Under the pieces are notes generated by a model. It saw only the letters and a program-made list of their open reading frames with translations, ran no database searches and was not told the origin of the DNA. This document shows, one piece after another, positions 39,401 to 52,802 of a stretch of DNA of 64,000 bases. Positions within the stretch are counted from its first letter, which is position 1, and each line of letters begins with the position of its first letter. The translations under genes and the position numbers were made by a program. Origin of the DNA: Aphis gossypii (taxonomy: Eukaryota > Arthropoda > Insecta > Hemiptera > Aphididae); the NCBI RefSeq assembly GCF_020184175.1, contig NC_065530.1:68487260-68551259 (forward strand). Direction: 5' to 3'.

Positions 39401-42400
39401 ACATAACGGACGACTACGAATTGGTTCCCAATTGTCGAATTGGTTTCCGGGTTGTCTACAGGTAAAATATGAGTTGGTTAACATACGAGTCTTCACTCTT
39501 CATTGTGTATATAACACATTAATTATCGCCGGCCGGCAACACACCACAATACACATACGATAGTATTACCGATTTTTCGATTTTTCGATATTTTATATTA
39601 TTTTGTTATATACGATTACAAACTCCAGTTCGTAAAACAGTGCAAATTGAATGGATATAATTGAACTAAATTTAATATGTTCACGCTGATCAGTCAGAAC
39701 TCCGTTACACATTTAAACATCATTATGTGAGTAATATTTATTTATTTCAATTGTTATACTTTTATAGACTAAAAAAAACTTAGCGTATTGTAATTTTAAT
39801 AGTTCGACTAAATTTTTATCTATTAATTATTATAGGTATCTACTTATTATTATACAGCATGCATTTATATATAAAGTATATTTTAAGAATTAGAAAATTG
39901 CGTTGAATTTAAATAATAGTACCCGTAGAGGAAGCTGTAATGGTATCATTTGTATATAACGACTATTTTTTTTTTTTTTTTATTAATTATGTTTTACGAA
40001 CACGCCAGTTTGCGATATATCATGTATTTAAACATGTTACCTAAGCTAATTTATAATCGAACATTTATAGCCTTATACTTATTTTGTTAGATAATTAAAT
40101 ACGCATTTAAATTCAACACTGGTAAACTGGAAATGGGCGAATGTCGTGCTACGATAAAATTAAAATTATTCTAATTAAATGTATAATTCAATATTTATTT
40201 GTTTATATTACCTATATATTATAAATTATTTATTTTGGAGTATGGAACACATTTTATACGCGAAAAAGTGCAATTGTTCTTGATAATATCTGTATTATCA
40301 ATTATTATTTACTATAGTCGATCGACGTTCGCTCGTATTCGCTTACAATGTGGATTAGGACTAACGAAGACACCACAATAAAAAAACGCGCCTCTTGTAA
40401 TACCTCATAAACGACATGGACGACGTTATTGTATGTCGCTTAACAATAAAAGATGTTGAGAAAAATTACACAATACTATATAATATACTATACTTAACAC
40501 TATACTATAATATTAGAATTTTTCAATAAAGCATTTATTAAGTACCAATTAAATAATAATTAATATCAAAAGACAAAAAATATTGAATTTTTTTCCATGT
40601 ATAGTTACATATAACATATATAATATAATAGTTTTGAAAAAAATATATTCTTAACTTATTATTATAATTATAATTAAAAACATAGTTTTTATGATTTAAT
40701 ATATAATATCAGAAGAAAACAATCAAAGTTAAAATATAGCGACTTTATAAAAATAAATTGTGTACAGCCAGCGGTGATCTTGTTTTCTTCATTTAGTCGA
40801 TTTAAAACAATTGTAATTTCATAAATAAAACAAAATGATTTATCAATTTTTCCCGTATTGATAAAATTTTCAAACAGCTAGATTATAGTAAAAATACCAA
40901 CTACCTATAACTAAAATGTCTATAAAAAATGTATGCCAATGATGTATTTTAATATTTTTAGAATACTGCGAAGATCGACTTTTATAGAAAATGTACTAAA
41001 TTTTCATGATTTAATTTTGAAATTGAAAATTTTTATAAATTTTTAACAACAAAATAATTTAGGTACATATTCTACTATTCTAGTAATTATTACGGAAGCT
41101 GTCAAAATGTGTACTAATATAAATGCAAAATTGGAAATTATAGTGAGTTAAAAATATATTTAGGTTTAGTTACTTTTAAGTTTTTAACTATACAATTACT
41201 TCAAACCCTTATAAAATTATATTTTCGATATTTTTATTTTTGTAAAAGTAATTTATGAGGAAATTTGTATAACATTTTCAAGTTTTTATTAATAAATAAA
41301 AATTTTATTGTACATAAATAAGAAAAAAAAACTAAAATTTAAAATAATACCAACTTACTATCAGTTCTATTTATACTTAAATAGCACAAAATAGCAAAAG
41401 TATAGGTACCCAGCGGTTGCACAACGCTATGACAAACAAAATGTTTGTCATGAGCATTATGAAATGAAATTGGATACCTAGATACCTATATTATGCATTG
41501 TAATAATTATATTATTCTAGCCTATTTTATATGTACAAATTATATAAAATTAGTTTTGAGTTGATTTAAATTTGGAGGTCTGAAAATTGTCTGAATAATC
41601 AGGTACGTAACACGCCTATTATCCTTATTCCTTAATAATAACTTATGAATAATACAGATGTTTTTATAAAATATACATAAAAATAGATAGGTTTACGCAG
41701 AGACGAACTTTTTTTTAACTAACTTCCTGAGTCCGAATAAAAAGTAATTAATTAAATAGGTATTGATAAATAAAACAATTCATTAAGCACGGAACAAAGG
41801 GACGTGGCGGACAAAAATAAAAGGAGAAGGAAAGATAACACGTAGATAATTCTCTTGGTATTTTTCATTTGTTTTACTGGTAACACTGTTGTCCCAGTCG
41901 ATTACGATAAGATTATTGATAATATTTGTTTTTATTATTATTATTATGATCATTGTTGTAAAGTTTTAAAGCTTTAATTTTTATTTTATACGACCACCTC
42001 AATAAATTATTAAAAGAAAAAAGACAATTTATTGAAAATTAATAATTACACTTAACAATATGTATACATTAACATCTAATTTATAGACATTTTTAAAATA
42101 ATTTAGAGTTCAACACTAATATAAACATCAACATCATTATTATACTTAGAATTGTTAATAAATAGACTGCAAAAATTGAAGGTAGAGTAATAGAATCAAC
42201 ATATTTGTTTTTATTTTATGATATTAGAATTGGTTAAGACATTTCTATAATATTATTGATTTTATACTGAATAACTTAATAATTCATATATTCAAGATTC
42301 TTTTTTAAATTAATATTATTTTGGAACATATTGTAGATATTTAAAAAACACTTTAAATAACCTATTTAATGATTATTCATACCTACGAGTATTCTTAAAT

Positions 42401-42931
42401 CTTCAGAAGTAACAAAGTATATCTATACTTATGTATTAGTTTTTAACTTAGCAAAATTAGAATTTTAAAGTTTCAAAATCTTTTTTATAGTTTTTATTAT
42501 GTTTTTACATATATTTTAATTATCTTATTAAAAAAAACTATCATTTATTCTGTATTCTCACTTCTATGTTTTGCTTTTAATAAGACTCGGCGTATGATAA
42601 ATACTTAAATGACTGTTTCACAATAAAATTAGTTTTAATCAACATTAATAATAATATTAACACATTTGACATTTTGAAGATATTATGAAAATTAAAATAA
42701 TTTATAAAATATAAATATACTCATAGGGGCTAAAGGTTGGGTTTGCTTATGTGATAGGTCAATTCATAGTTGGAAAATTTTTTATTAATACTTGTGGGCA
42801 AGTGCTTAAGCTTTAAAATTAATTATGTCATAATCATTTAAAAATATTTCCAAATGTATCAATGATAATAATTAATAGAATCTTTAATTATTAAGTATAG
42901 TGTTTATTATTATTTTTTTTTTTTGCAACAG

Positions 42932-44742
42932 GTCCGTGGGATTGGTGTTCTCCACCTGTGCATCTTTTTTCGTCCATTAGTGCACGATCTAGTGCACTAC
43001 ATATGGGTCCAATGGAACCAGATTCACCTTTGCCTAATCGGCTAACACACGTCTCTGATAAACATCCAAGATGTATGTTAGCCGAATTCAGTTCTATGCG
43101 CCGTCATCGTGAATTATGTGATGTTGTTCTCAATATCAACAATCGAAAAATATTCGCTCACCGTAACATTTTATCAGCGTGTAGTCCTTACTTCAGAGCT
43201 ATGTTTAATGGAGATCTAGCTGAGTCTCGACAAACAGAAGTCACCATACGTGATATGGATGAAATAGCAATGGAACTTTTAATTGAATTTTGTTATTCAG
43301 CTCGAATCACAGTAGAAGAATCTAATGTCCAAACACTTCTTCCAGCTGCTTGTCTATTGCAGTTAACTGAAATACAGGATATCTGTTGTGAGTTTTTAAG
43401 AAGACAACTCGATCCATCAAATTGTCTGGGCATCAGAGCATTTGCAGATACACATTCTTGTCTTGATCTTTTACGTGTAGCTGATAAATACACACAGCAT
43501 AATTTTCAAGAAGTTATGGAGAGTGAAGAATTTCTTCTTCTTCCAGTTACACAACTAATCGATTTAATTGCCAGTGATGAACTTAATGTAAGAACAGAAG
43601 AGCAAGTGTTCAGCGCTGCAATGTCTTGGGTGAAATATAATATTTCTGAGCGACGGCAAAATCTTCCACAGGTACTTCAGCATGTACGATTACCTTTATT
43701 AAGTCCCAAGTTTCTAGTTGGCACAGTAGGAGCTGACTTATTAGTTCGTAGTGATGAAACATGTAGAGATCTCGTTGATGAAGCTAAAAATTATTTACTG
43801 TTACCACAAGAACGACCTTTAATGCAAGGACCCCGAACTCGACCTCGCAAACCTACTCAAAGGGGTCAACTTTTATTTGCTGTTGGAGGTTGGTGTAGTG
43901 GAGATGCTATAGCTTCAGTTGAACGTTATGACCCACAGACAGAAGATTGGAAGTTGCAGGCACAAATGAGTAAGCGAAGATGTGGAGTTGGAGTAGCTGT
44001 ACTTAATGATTTATTATATGCAGTTGGTGGACATGATGGACAATCATACCTTAACAGTATAGAACGATATGATCCTCAGACCAATCAATGGTCTTGTGAC
44101 GTGGCTCCTACAACTTCATGTCGAACAAGTGTTGGAGTGGCTGTTTTAGATGGTTTACTGTATGCAGTAGGAGGTCAAGATGGTGTACAATGTTTAAGTC
44201 ATGTTGAACGTTATGACCCTAAGGAAAATAAGTGGAGTAAAGTGGCCCCTATGACAACAAGAAGATTAGGTGTTGCTGTTGCAGTATTAGGAGGTTATTT
44301 GTATGCGATTGGTGGGTCAGATGGACAATCACCGTTAAGTTCTGTCGAACGTTATGATCCAAGACAGAATAAATGGACAGTAATGGCACCAATGTCAACA
44401 AGAAGGAAACATTTGGGATGCGCTGTTTATAAAGATATGATATATGCAGTTGGAGGCCGTGATGATTGCATGGAATTAAGTAGTGCTGAAAGATATAATC
44501 CACATACAAATTCGTGGTCTCCAATAGTTGCTATGACATCTCGAAGAAGCGGTGTAGGTTTAGCTGTGGTCAATGGACAACTATATGCTGTTGGTGGATT
44601 CGATGGAACAGCATACCTAAAAACAATTGAAGTATACGATCAAAGCCAAAATCAGTGGCGGCTTTGTGGTACTATGAACTATAGGCGTCTTGGAGGTGGT
44701 GTTGGAGTAATGAGATCACCTCAAACGGATAACAATTTTTAA
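42932..44742 (+). CDS. dbo: Kelch-like protein diablo/KLHL20, Cullin-3 substrate adaptor
   Basis: This is a BTB-BACK-Kelch protein that recruits substrates to Cullin-3 ubiquitin ligases. The exon begins after a T-rich tract and CAACAG at 42931. Taking the first ATG (43003) gives 579 residues ending at TAA 44740-44742. A BTB domain is at about residues 26-130 with the conserved ELCDVVL and SACSPYFRAMF segments, followed by BACK at about 138-238. Six Kelch repeats run from about 289 to the C terminus, each with a Gly-Gly turn such as LLYAVGGHDG and LYAIGGSDG, plus Tyr and Trp positions. The match to insect diablo and vertebrate KLHL20 extends through all domains, including VRLPLLSPKFLVGTVG and LLPQERPLMQGPRTRPRKP. 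The frame is open from the acceptor to the ATG (PWDWCSPPV...), so an upstream exon could add N-terminal residues. The entire domain body is intronless. Confidence 0.95.
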
Positions 44743-44981
44743 ACTATTTCAGAATCTGTTTATTTTATTATATAATTAATAGTGTAGATTTATTGTTTAT
44801 ATTGTTTTATTTCTACTCTACTCTAATCAGTCACTGAGATGTATTTTAATTTAAGAAAAATTATTATTTTTAAAGTGCTATTGTAGAATTTTTTTTAGCA
44901 ATACAATGCAACTTAAATATATATTAATTGTAACTTAAAGCTTTAAAGATAATTTTCTTTGGTGTATTAATCACAAATAAA
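44743..44981 (+). promoter_or_regulatory. 3' UTR and poly(A) signal of diablo
   Basis: AATAAA lies at 44976-44981, about 235 bases past the stop in AT-rich sequence. Other AATAAA words follow further downstream, so the true end is not certain. Confidence 0.45.
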
Positions 44982-47650
44982 TTGATAATACATACAATGT
45001 GTGTTAACTCAATTTGATAAAAATATATATATTATGTTAATAAAATTTAATTCAGTTAGAACAACTTGATGTAATAAGATGTTTTTTACATCCCACTATG
45101 AAATTGGAAAAAAAATGAAAAATCTTAATTTATAACGTTGAATGTTTACATTTTATAGATAGGAAATTAAAATAATAACTAATAGAGTTCAGAAATGTTA
45201 TAATTCTATACTATCAACTGTTAGAAAAAGTATGTTCAAATTGATTTTTAAGTAGGTATATATAACAACCTAATGTGTTCTGTAAAATTGTATACTAAAT
45301 AACTTTTAACATAGTTCAATATTGTGTTATAACTTATAACATCTATCAATCTGAAAATACTTGGGAGATGTATACATTTTATGTGTTTAAGGAAAAAGTA
45401 AAATTTAATCATAAATTCTTGCATACTGCATAAAAAAATGTCTTCCTTTTATTTTGCTAAATTTTAAAATTAATCTGTAAGTTGAATACTTAGCTTTAAA
45501 CTCAGAAAATATTAATCAATGTTAGGCCATAATATATTATTAAATTAAATAATTTTAAAACTAATGTAAACCTTTTAGTTTTAAAAGTAATTAAGACCAA
45601 ACAATGTGTTTTAGTGTTTTTAAAATTATATTATTAGATATAATTAGGACTAAGATTTTTTTTGTTCGCAATCAAAATCTGAAATATGCACTTAATTAAA
45701 AAAAAAAATGTTCTTTTATTCATTTTTCAATATGTGTAATGGCTATATATACTTAGGCACATAGTGAGTAAATATTTAATTATTATTAATACATTTAAAA
45801 AAAAAATGTAACAATGCCATTCTTATGTGTTTCAAATTACCTAATCATACTTGATATTTTAAAGAAAGAAATCATCAATAATTTAAATGTAAAATAAACT
45901 AACTGAAACTCACAAAAATATCTAATTGTTGTACAATATTACTAATATTAGTTATTAATATTTTATAGTATTTATAATTAATAATATTACTGGTGCTAGA
46001 TTATATTTAACCATTTTAATTTGTACTGGCTATATCCTATGGTTAAAATGTCCTTAGTAACATTCGTATATTATAATGTACTTACACGGTATATCGATCT
46101 ATTGGATCATTATTCTATAAAATATTGACCTATAATAACTTATAAAAATGTTTTTTTTATAACGACTTATAAGTAATAAGTGTGAAGCTGAAGAGACGAC
46201 GAACAATATTGTACTTATGCAATAAGCATGAAACGTGGTTATTGGAGTATTGCGTACCTAGTGTAATATTTTGAACCCTCGCATTGAGGGTGATATTTAC
46301 GATTTATGGAACTAGAATTATTGTCCGTGCAAAAGTCGGATTTTCAGAGATATCTTGTATTAAAGATGCCAGTGCGTAGTAGTTAATAAAAAGTATAAAA
46401 ACCTAAACTTACGTCTCAAATGAATTATTAAATAACTGTCCAATAAGTGTAGATTTTACAAACATAATTTCTACATGTATATGTATCATATTATTCATAT
46501 TATATGATTTTGTACGGCGACTAACAATAATATTAGACCTTAAAGGCTTAAAATACTATTATGAAAATTCAAAATAATATCGAAACTAGTTGTGTTAAAA
46601 TGAATATAATATTATTTAAGACTAGTAAATTAAATGGTAACATCGATATATTATATTTGGTAAGTAAAATTATTCATATAACTGCTAAGAGTATTAAATC
46701 TTTCAGAGTCAATTAATATATTATGCACTTTCGTACATCGGTACTCCAGCATGATTGTTCGGTAAAATGGTATATTATAAATTTTTTATTCCTATAATGA
46801 CCGCGGTCCGCGACATAAATGTTTGGTCATTATTGTTGCTTGTTATATTGACAAGCTTTTATAATTTCTAAAAATTACAGACGATATTTCAATTTTTAAC
46901 TTAATACGCGTACATTGTGTCGTAGATATTTTGATCATTTGATGATTACTTTTTGTTTTGTTCTTCCGTCTATTTAAAAATGCATATTATAAAATATTCA
47001 ACTGTAAAATATAATATAGAACGTTAACCAAGATAATTCACCATACTATAGTATTGTTTTTAAATCAAACACCCATATCGCCTGTTTCGCTTTGTGAATT
47101 GAGACGCTTAACATTTTACACTAATAATATCTCGTATTCTATATTTTATAGGTAATAACACATAATATATCGTGAGTCGAAAATATCACCATACTGCAGA
47201 CCGCGATCGCTCATTCTTCTGTCGGTTCATGTAATTTATGAGTGTACGTCGCGTAAAAATTTATACCTACACCACACTATACCACGATATTCAATCGCCG
47301 TATGTATATTTGATGCTTTATAACTTTGTTTTTATTTCAATGCAATTTTTATATCACTATTGACTACCTATAAATGATAAGTTATCTACTGTTATATGCT
47401 GTTGATTAAATTTTTTGTTTGACAATCAAATAAAAATATTAATTATCGAATAACCTTTAATAACTTTAATAATAAAATGTATTGGGTGAGTAGATCAAAA
47501 AAACCCTCATTAAGTTAATTTACTTAAAATAGTTATAAGAAGTATAAAGTTTTCCGTAGAAATAAGGTTATTATTTGTTTTTTAAGTATTTAGTCTGAAT
47601 TAATTAATTAAATTTGTACTGTTTAATTCAAATTTATCATAAACTTTATT
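44982..47650. other. AT-rich spacer between diablo and the U3 gene
   Basis: No coding exon or RNA gene is visible. A short hairpin with ACCCTC/GAGGGT arms lies near 46275-46291, but it has no wider conserved structure. The sequence becomes less AT-rich around 47160-47290 without a recognisable feature. Confidence 0.5.
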
Positions 47651-47655
47651 AAAAA
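47651..47655 (-). terminator. T5 run just past the U3 3' end (possible Pol III terminator)
   Basis: On the minus strand five T follow the predicted U3 3' end after four bases (CTAC). Runs of at least four T terminate RNA polymerase III. In AT-rich DNA such a run is easily found by chance, so this is only suggestive. Confidence 0.35.
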
Positions 47656-47659
47656 GTAG

Positions 47660-47863
47660 ACCACTCAGACTGTCCATCCACCATCCGGCGAACCGTAAGC
47701 GATCATCGTTGCTGAATTATCATGATCGCAATGCGATAGATAACCAGCGATCTCACGCTCAGGTGGATGGACTAGTCTCATCATCGTGGCTGATGACGAC
47801 TCCAGATTTGCACCTGGAGGGGACGATGCATACTACAGAAATGATCCTGTGAAGTATGATCTT
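47660..47863 (-). ncRNA. U3: U3 small nucleolar RNA
   Basis: U3 is the box C/D snoRNA that base-pairs with pre-18S rRNA in the nucleolus for early processing of the small subunit. On the minus strand the 204-nt gene begins AAGATCATACTTCACAGG followed by ATCATTTCTGTAGT. This is the conserved U3 5' domain (GAC/A boxes) found in all animals. Box C' is GATGATGAGAC, box B is GAGCGTGAGA (47751-47760), box C is CGATGATCG (47700-47708) and box D is GTCTGA (47665-47670). The RNA ends GTCTGAGTGGT as in vertebrate U3. A perfect GTCCATCCACC/GGTGGATGGAC stem closes the internal 3' domain. All diagnostic boxes are present in order, so the copy looks functional. Confidence 0.93.
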
Positions 47864-47888
47864 AATTCGGTAATGAAATTTACACTCT

Positions 47889-47931
47889 CTTATAGTAAAA
47901 ACCATCACTTCGACTCATCAGTTGGACATTA
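47889..47931 (-). promoter_or_regulatory. snRNA-type promoter of U3: PSEA-like and TATA-like elements
   Basis: Upstream of the U3 start on the minus strand, TAATGTCCAACTG begins at about -68 (47908-47931 as a whole). It closely resembles the start of the Drosophila snRNA proximal element (TAATTCCCAACTG). CTATAAG lies at 47889-47895, that is -32 to -26. In flies a PSEA with a TATA box directs Pol III (U6) and a PSEA with PSEB directs Pol II, so the combination here is notable. Confidence 0.5.
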
Positions 47932-47939
47932 ATACAACT

Positions 47940-50900
47940 CGTAAATTTAATACCGAATATGATACTGTCGTCTATTTTATTCCTTAGCCATATTATGTAT
48001 GTACAATTATGTTTGAATAGTTTAAAATATATTCTGGTTCTCGGTTATTATTGAGGTAAAATCACGAATTTATAACGCATTATAATTAGATGTAAAAACA
48101 TTTTATAAAAGCGCCATCTACCGGATGTATTGATTTGACGAGAAATGAATTGGGTTTTATTTTTTTCTTAATCCAGTAAAAAGAATTAATTAATTAATTA
48201 AATAATTAGGTTTATGGAAATAAATAAATAATATTATTTTGCTAAATATGTTTACTATGACCCAATCCTTTATTACTTAGTTGTAGTTCGAAAATATTAT
48301 TAACGGGGACATTATAGTTATATCTACGTATATTAAATTATTATATTTTCAAATACAATGTTTTCGGTAAAAATTAACTCAATTTACGTTGTAGGTATTA
48401 CTAACAATAAAATAAATTAGTTTGTCTAACATAACAATATCAAATATCCAAAAACATAACATGAAATAAACACTCAAATAGGCACTCAATGTCTGTTAGT
48501 GATATGGCTGATACGCTTTGTCAGCTCAGAATTTTTTTTCGTATAAAATGATAACCTCAGTCGCCGAGAAGTACTCAATTACCCATTTTTATTTAATTCT
48601 AATGTAAACTTCACACAGTCACACCCACACGTCATACAATATATATTTTTACAAGTTATCTGATTTACCTACTTCCTTTTTGATACAAAATATTATATCA
48701 TTATATTAAATTATATTCACTTAGGTTTAAGATATATTTTAAATTTTAATACTATCTATCTATGTGTACAGCCAGCGCCGTATTACTGCTTATAGGTTGT
48801 TTAGACTTAAGCCTAGGACATCAAATTTTAAAGGTAAAAACTAATTAGAAAATATTTTATGGTGTAACCCAAAAATGACGTTGAGGTATTATTTTTTTAA
48901 TTTAAAATATGGGGCATTAATGAACGTTTACGTATCACATTTAAAAGTAAAATTTCAATATGTTAATTGGGTAGGTAATAAATTTATTTCAGCCTATATG
49001 GATGGCAAGAACCTTAATCCTGCCTTGCATGTAGCTATAATGTATGAAGTATTATTGTATTTAATATATATTTGATTAGATACTAGGTATATACCAATCT
49101 AAGCAACACTACGGCCGCGGCAGTTAACAGTACCTATTTCGCCTATACGTAATAAAAAAAATTCCTATTCAATCAGGTATAGGTATGCAGTTGTTATAGA
49201 AATCCAGTGCCCGATGGACGTCCATATCGAACGGTTTTTTTACTATAGTTATTCGTTGAATACCAGAGAGTAACGTATTGCATATTTTATTCTATTCTTC
49301 CTCCAACTATTTCGACAATATTCTTTTTTACTTTTAAATACCTACCCCTTTATAATATTTATAGTTTAATAGTTTATTTGTGATAATTATTAATGACCAT
49401 AATTCATAGTTTTATAATATTATACGAGTTACGAGTTTATGACGTGTGAAATATGCATACAGTGGATTTTTTATTTATTTGGTATATTGTTTTCTGTCGT
49501 TGTCCCAGGGATTTTAAAAAAGGAAAATATGTGAATTTAAAAAAATTTGTATAATAGAACTAAATTCACACTAGTCGGTCAGTTTTCAATACAATATAAG
49601 TCACTGATTTTAACACATTCTAATTTTACGAATACTTACTATAATAATACTATATAAATATATAATAAGACAATACAGCTGATAGCTGAAAGCACGGGCT
49701 ATGGTGGTCGAAGGGTAAACATTTTATGTTAGGTGTTAGTGATAACTGATAACTGTAATTATAAATAATTAAACTAAATTAAACGTTTTAACTATTCAAA
49801 CTATGTACCAGAAAAAAAAGATTCTTATAGTATAGTGGAAAAAGATAGTATGACACTTAAGGTCTTTCAGATGACCAAATATATAAATATATAATGCGTT
49901 ATCTACATGTGGTTACCGTACAACCTATATGACTACTGGGTAGGTATATTGAAAATTATCCAATTACACAGTAGGTAGGTATATATTATATAAGTAGAAA
50001 ACGGATTTTTATGTTGTAGCTGCTTATTGAAATGAAATGAATTTTTGTGCACATAAATTCGTTTTTTAGTAATTTATAAAAACCATTAACTATAATAGGT
50101 AAAATAATAATGCGTGTAAAATTGTTCGTACTAATGTTTGTTATATAACATTGACTATAGAATAGACTACCTATTCTATTCTATAATCAATGGTCATAGT
50201 GACACAGTATATATTTTATCTAATATTGTAGCAGCATGTACAATTAAATTAATATATATATATAAATCTCACCTATATACCTAGTCTTATGCATATATAT
50301 GTATATACCCATGTGGGCCTTATCGTGCGTGTATTCTGGCAATTATAAGGTAGAGGTTCAAACAAGGTCACGCCCTGCCGAAGTGTGAAAATATAATTTT
50401 TAGGAGCCCAATTTTTAAAATTCTTTTTATCTATCTACGTTTACAGTAGTCCGTAATTTTAATTTTAAAATTAAACATAGATTAGGAACGGATGAATGAT
50501 AACAAAGTCCATTAATTTAACTTATTATAGTACATAGTAGAATATAATTTTTCAACAAGTCATTTTGATTAAGTTTATGTTATTTTGTTGACTTAACTAG
50601 TAAAAGTTGCTATTGCAGAGATCTTTTTTTAAACTCAAGCTAAATAAATATTATTTGAGGAATTTCATGAATCAGTATCGTTTATTAACGATAGCAATTA
50701 TAAAATATATTAAACAAAGATATGAGGGATATTAATTATCTTTATTCAAAATAATTATAAGTTTTATAATACCTAGACTTTTTCCAACTTGTACAAACGA
50801 AAAAAAAATTTTGTTTTGTTTTTTCTTGGTATAAATTTTTTAAAAATTATAAGCAGTGTCATAGTAATAAGAAGTTTTGTTTTTATAAATGTAAAATATT

Positions 50901-52680
50901 TTTAAGTTAATAAAAAATAATTTGTTTTTATTATCACGTTTATACTGGTTTTATAGGTGTACAAGATATTAAAATTTAATTCAAATATTTCAAAGTATAT
51001 AATAAATAATAATATATACCTACTATAATTTTAAATACCCATTTTTGTATCATAATATTCATAACGTATATTTATAATGATTAATAATCAATACCTATTG
51101 TATAAAAATAAACACAAAGGTGAAAAATGAGTAAGTATCTACTATTGGGCTAGGTAACTAATAACTAATTAATAATAAAAAAAAAACTTTTCGATTAGGT
51201 AGCTTAAACTACTGTTATTAAAATTGTATTAAAGAAAAATTATTTAGTCTTTAATAGGTACTAGGTATAGGCATTTAAATCTTGAAAACGAGCACATTTC
51301 TTTAACTATTTTAATTTTTAACGAAGATATTTCATATTTTTTAACTGCGTTTTAAGTTATTTTACTTGGCACATAATACAATATGCATTATTTAAATTAA
51401 AAAAATTGGTTTCAAAACATTTTTTTTTGTCTGAGACGGGAACTGAACCTTTTTACATTTTGGCAGAAATGGTCATCACTCATCACCCAATGAGTTATAT
51501 TATTTTTAATTTTATATTATTACGTATACTGAACTTGACATCAGAATATTTTCATCGCGGTACGACTATTATACGAGTACTAATAAATGTATGTATATTG
51601 TATAGTAATATAACGGAAAATAACTGTTATTTCAGTAAAAAAATTGTCGACACTAGTAGTTATTAACACTATTCATTTGATACAGCCTCTCATACGTGGT
51701 ACCTATACATTCACACGAATTTATCTTTATGTTTTAAGAGTCTGTAGTCTCTTAAGCAATTATTAGAAACGAGTTGAAAACTAATTTTTATATCAGATTC
51801 TGTGACAACTTGGTTAAAACTTATAGAATCGTTCTGAGTAACCAAAACTTAAAAGGTATTGTAACTTAATAGGTACCTATGTACTTTTTTACTAACATCA
51901 CAGTACAGAGGAACATTGGACTTATTTTTAAAATATTCTTAAACCGACAATTCTATTGTACTATAATATGATCCTGGTGATTTATAGTTTCTTCAATTTT
52001 TTTCAAAATAATTTTCCCAAGACACGTCAAGTGTAGGTATTGTTTTCAGGTGTAGTTGTTGATTTTCAAACGCCTAATGTGGTATTCTAGCAAACGGTCT
52101 GTAGTTTTTATTCGTATAACGTACGTACATGGTGTTAATGTACCTATAAAAAAATAGTTTAATAGATAGATAGATAGGTACACCGTAGTCCGTACATACA
52201 ACGACCGATAACACTATAAATAGTTACGTAATCATGTAACATAATAAACAGGAATGTATAATATTATACATTATTACGCCGTTTTTCTGGAAATAATTTT
52301 CAAACATTTAATTTATGTACGCGAAGTGGATGTGAAAAGTCCATAAACCGTGTACGATTCGCAACAAAATTTACCTACCGTAATTTTAAGTTAGAAGTGT
52401 TAGAACTTAGTTAGACTATTAGTCTAATACGATTGGGTACGAACACCGCCTACTATAACGCGAATTAACTGCACGTCTGCACAATATTATAATAATATAA
52501 TATTAACGTCTATAGATCGGTCCATTATTATAGCGATTTACATATTATTATTTATTACAAGGTCTTGTTTTTTCTGATTATCCGCACGTCTCCCGACAGC
52601 ATTGCCAACTGTCGCGGCTACATGCCTATGTATATAATAATATGTTTAATAATTTACAATATTCTTATATATATATGTCT
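47940..52680. other. AT-rich spacer upstream of Vps35
   Basis: No gene could be supported. A short open frame at 48875-49075 has no recognisable domain. TGTGTACAGCCAGCG at 48763-48777 is repeated exactly at 40759-40773. A GC-richer tRNA B-box-like scrap near 50350-50400 lacks the rest of a tRNA. Confidence 0.5.
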
Positions 52681-52682
52681 AT

Positions 52683-52802
52683 TTTATATGGTCTGTGGCG
52701 CGTCCCGTCGTTTTCGTCGGACGCTTTTCATTGATAACCGCCGAACGACGATGATAACAGTCGTGGTCAGTGACGATAACTACTACCTACGGCCACAAGA
52801 CG
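52683..52802 (+). promoter_or_regulatory. Probable promoter and non-coding first exon of Vps35
   Basis: A short CpG-richer stretch ends in a good donor (AAGACG/GTATGT, exon end 52802). The next acceptor is at 53586-53587, one base before the Vps35 start codon. An initiator-like TCAGT lies at 52767-52771. The non-coding exon is inferred from the splice signals and position. Confidence 0.45.

Larger units (their letters stand above)
24761..42930. other. Long AT-rich stretch, probable intron or spacer before diablo
   Basis: No coding gene is supported. It holds a hAT-like MITE (26730-26924), a hAT-like end pair (35890-36135), a CRE/X-box cluster (36400-36475) and a few coding-like scraps listed as findings. 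A possible 5' exon end (CTACAG/GTAAAA) lies near 39471 after a GC-richer stretch. If the diablo promoter is at 24-25 kb, this whole region is its first intron. Confidence 0.4.

Noticed and set aside
44249..44524. 91-codon minus-strand frame inside diablo
   Set aside because: It is the antisense shadow of the Kelch repeats.
50160..50192. Imperfect hairpin (CTATAGAATAG and CTATTCTATTCTATAA) as a pre-microRNA
   Set aside because: The arms pair imperfectly through an AT-rich repeat, the stem is too short for a precursor, and neither arm matches an insect microRNA seed I recognise.
50350..50400. AGGTTCAAAC as a tRNA T arm
   Set aside because: No A box or acceptor stem is found at tRNA spacing.
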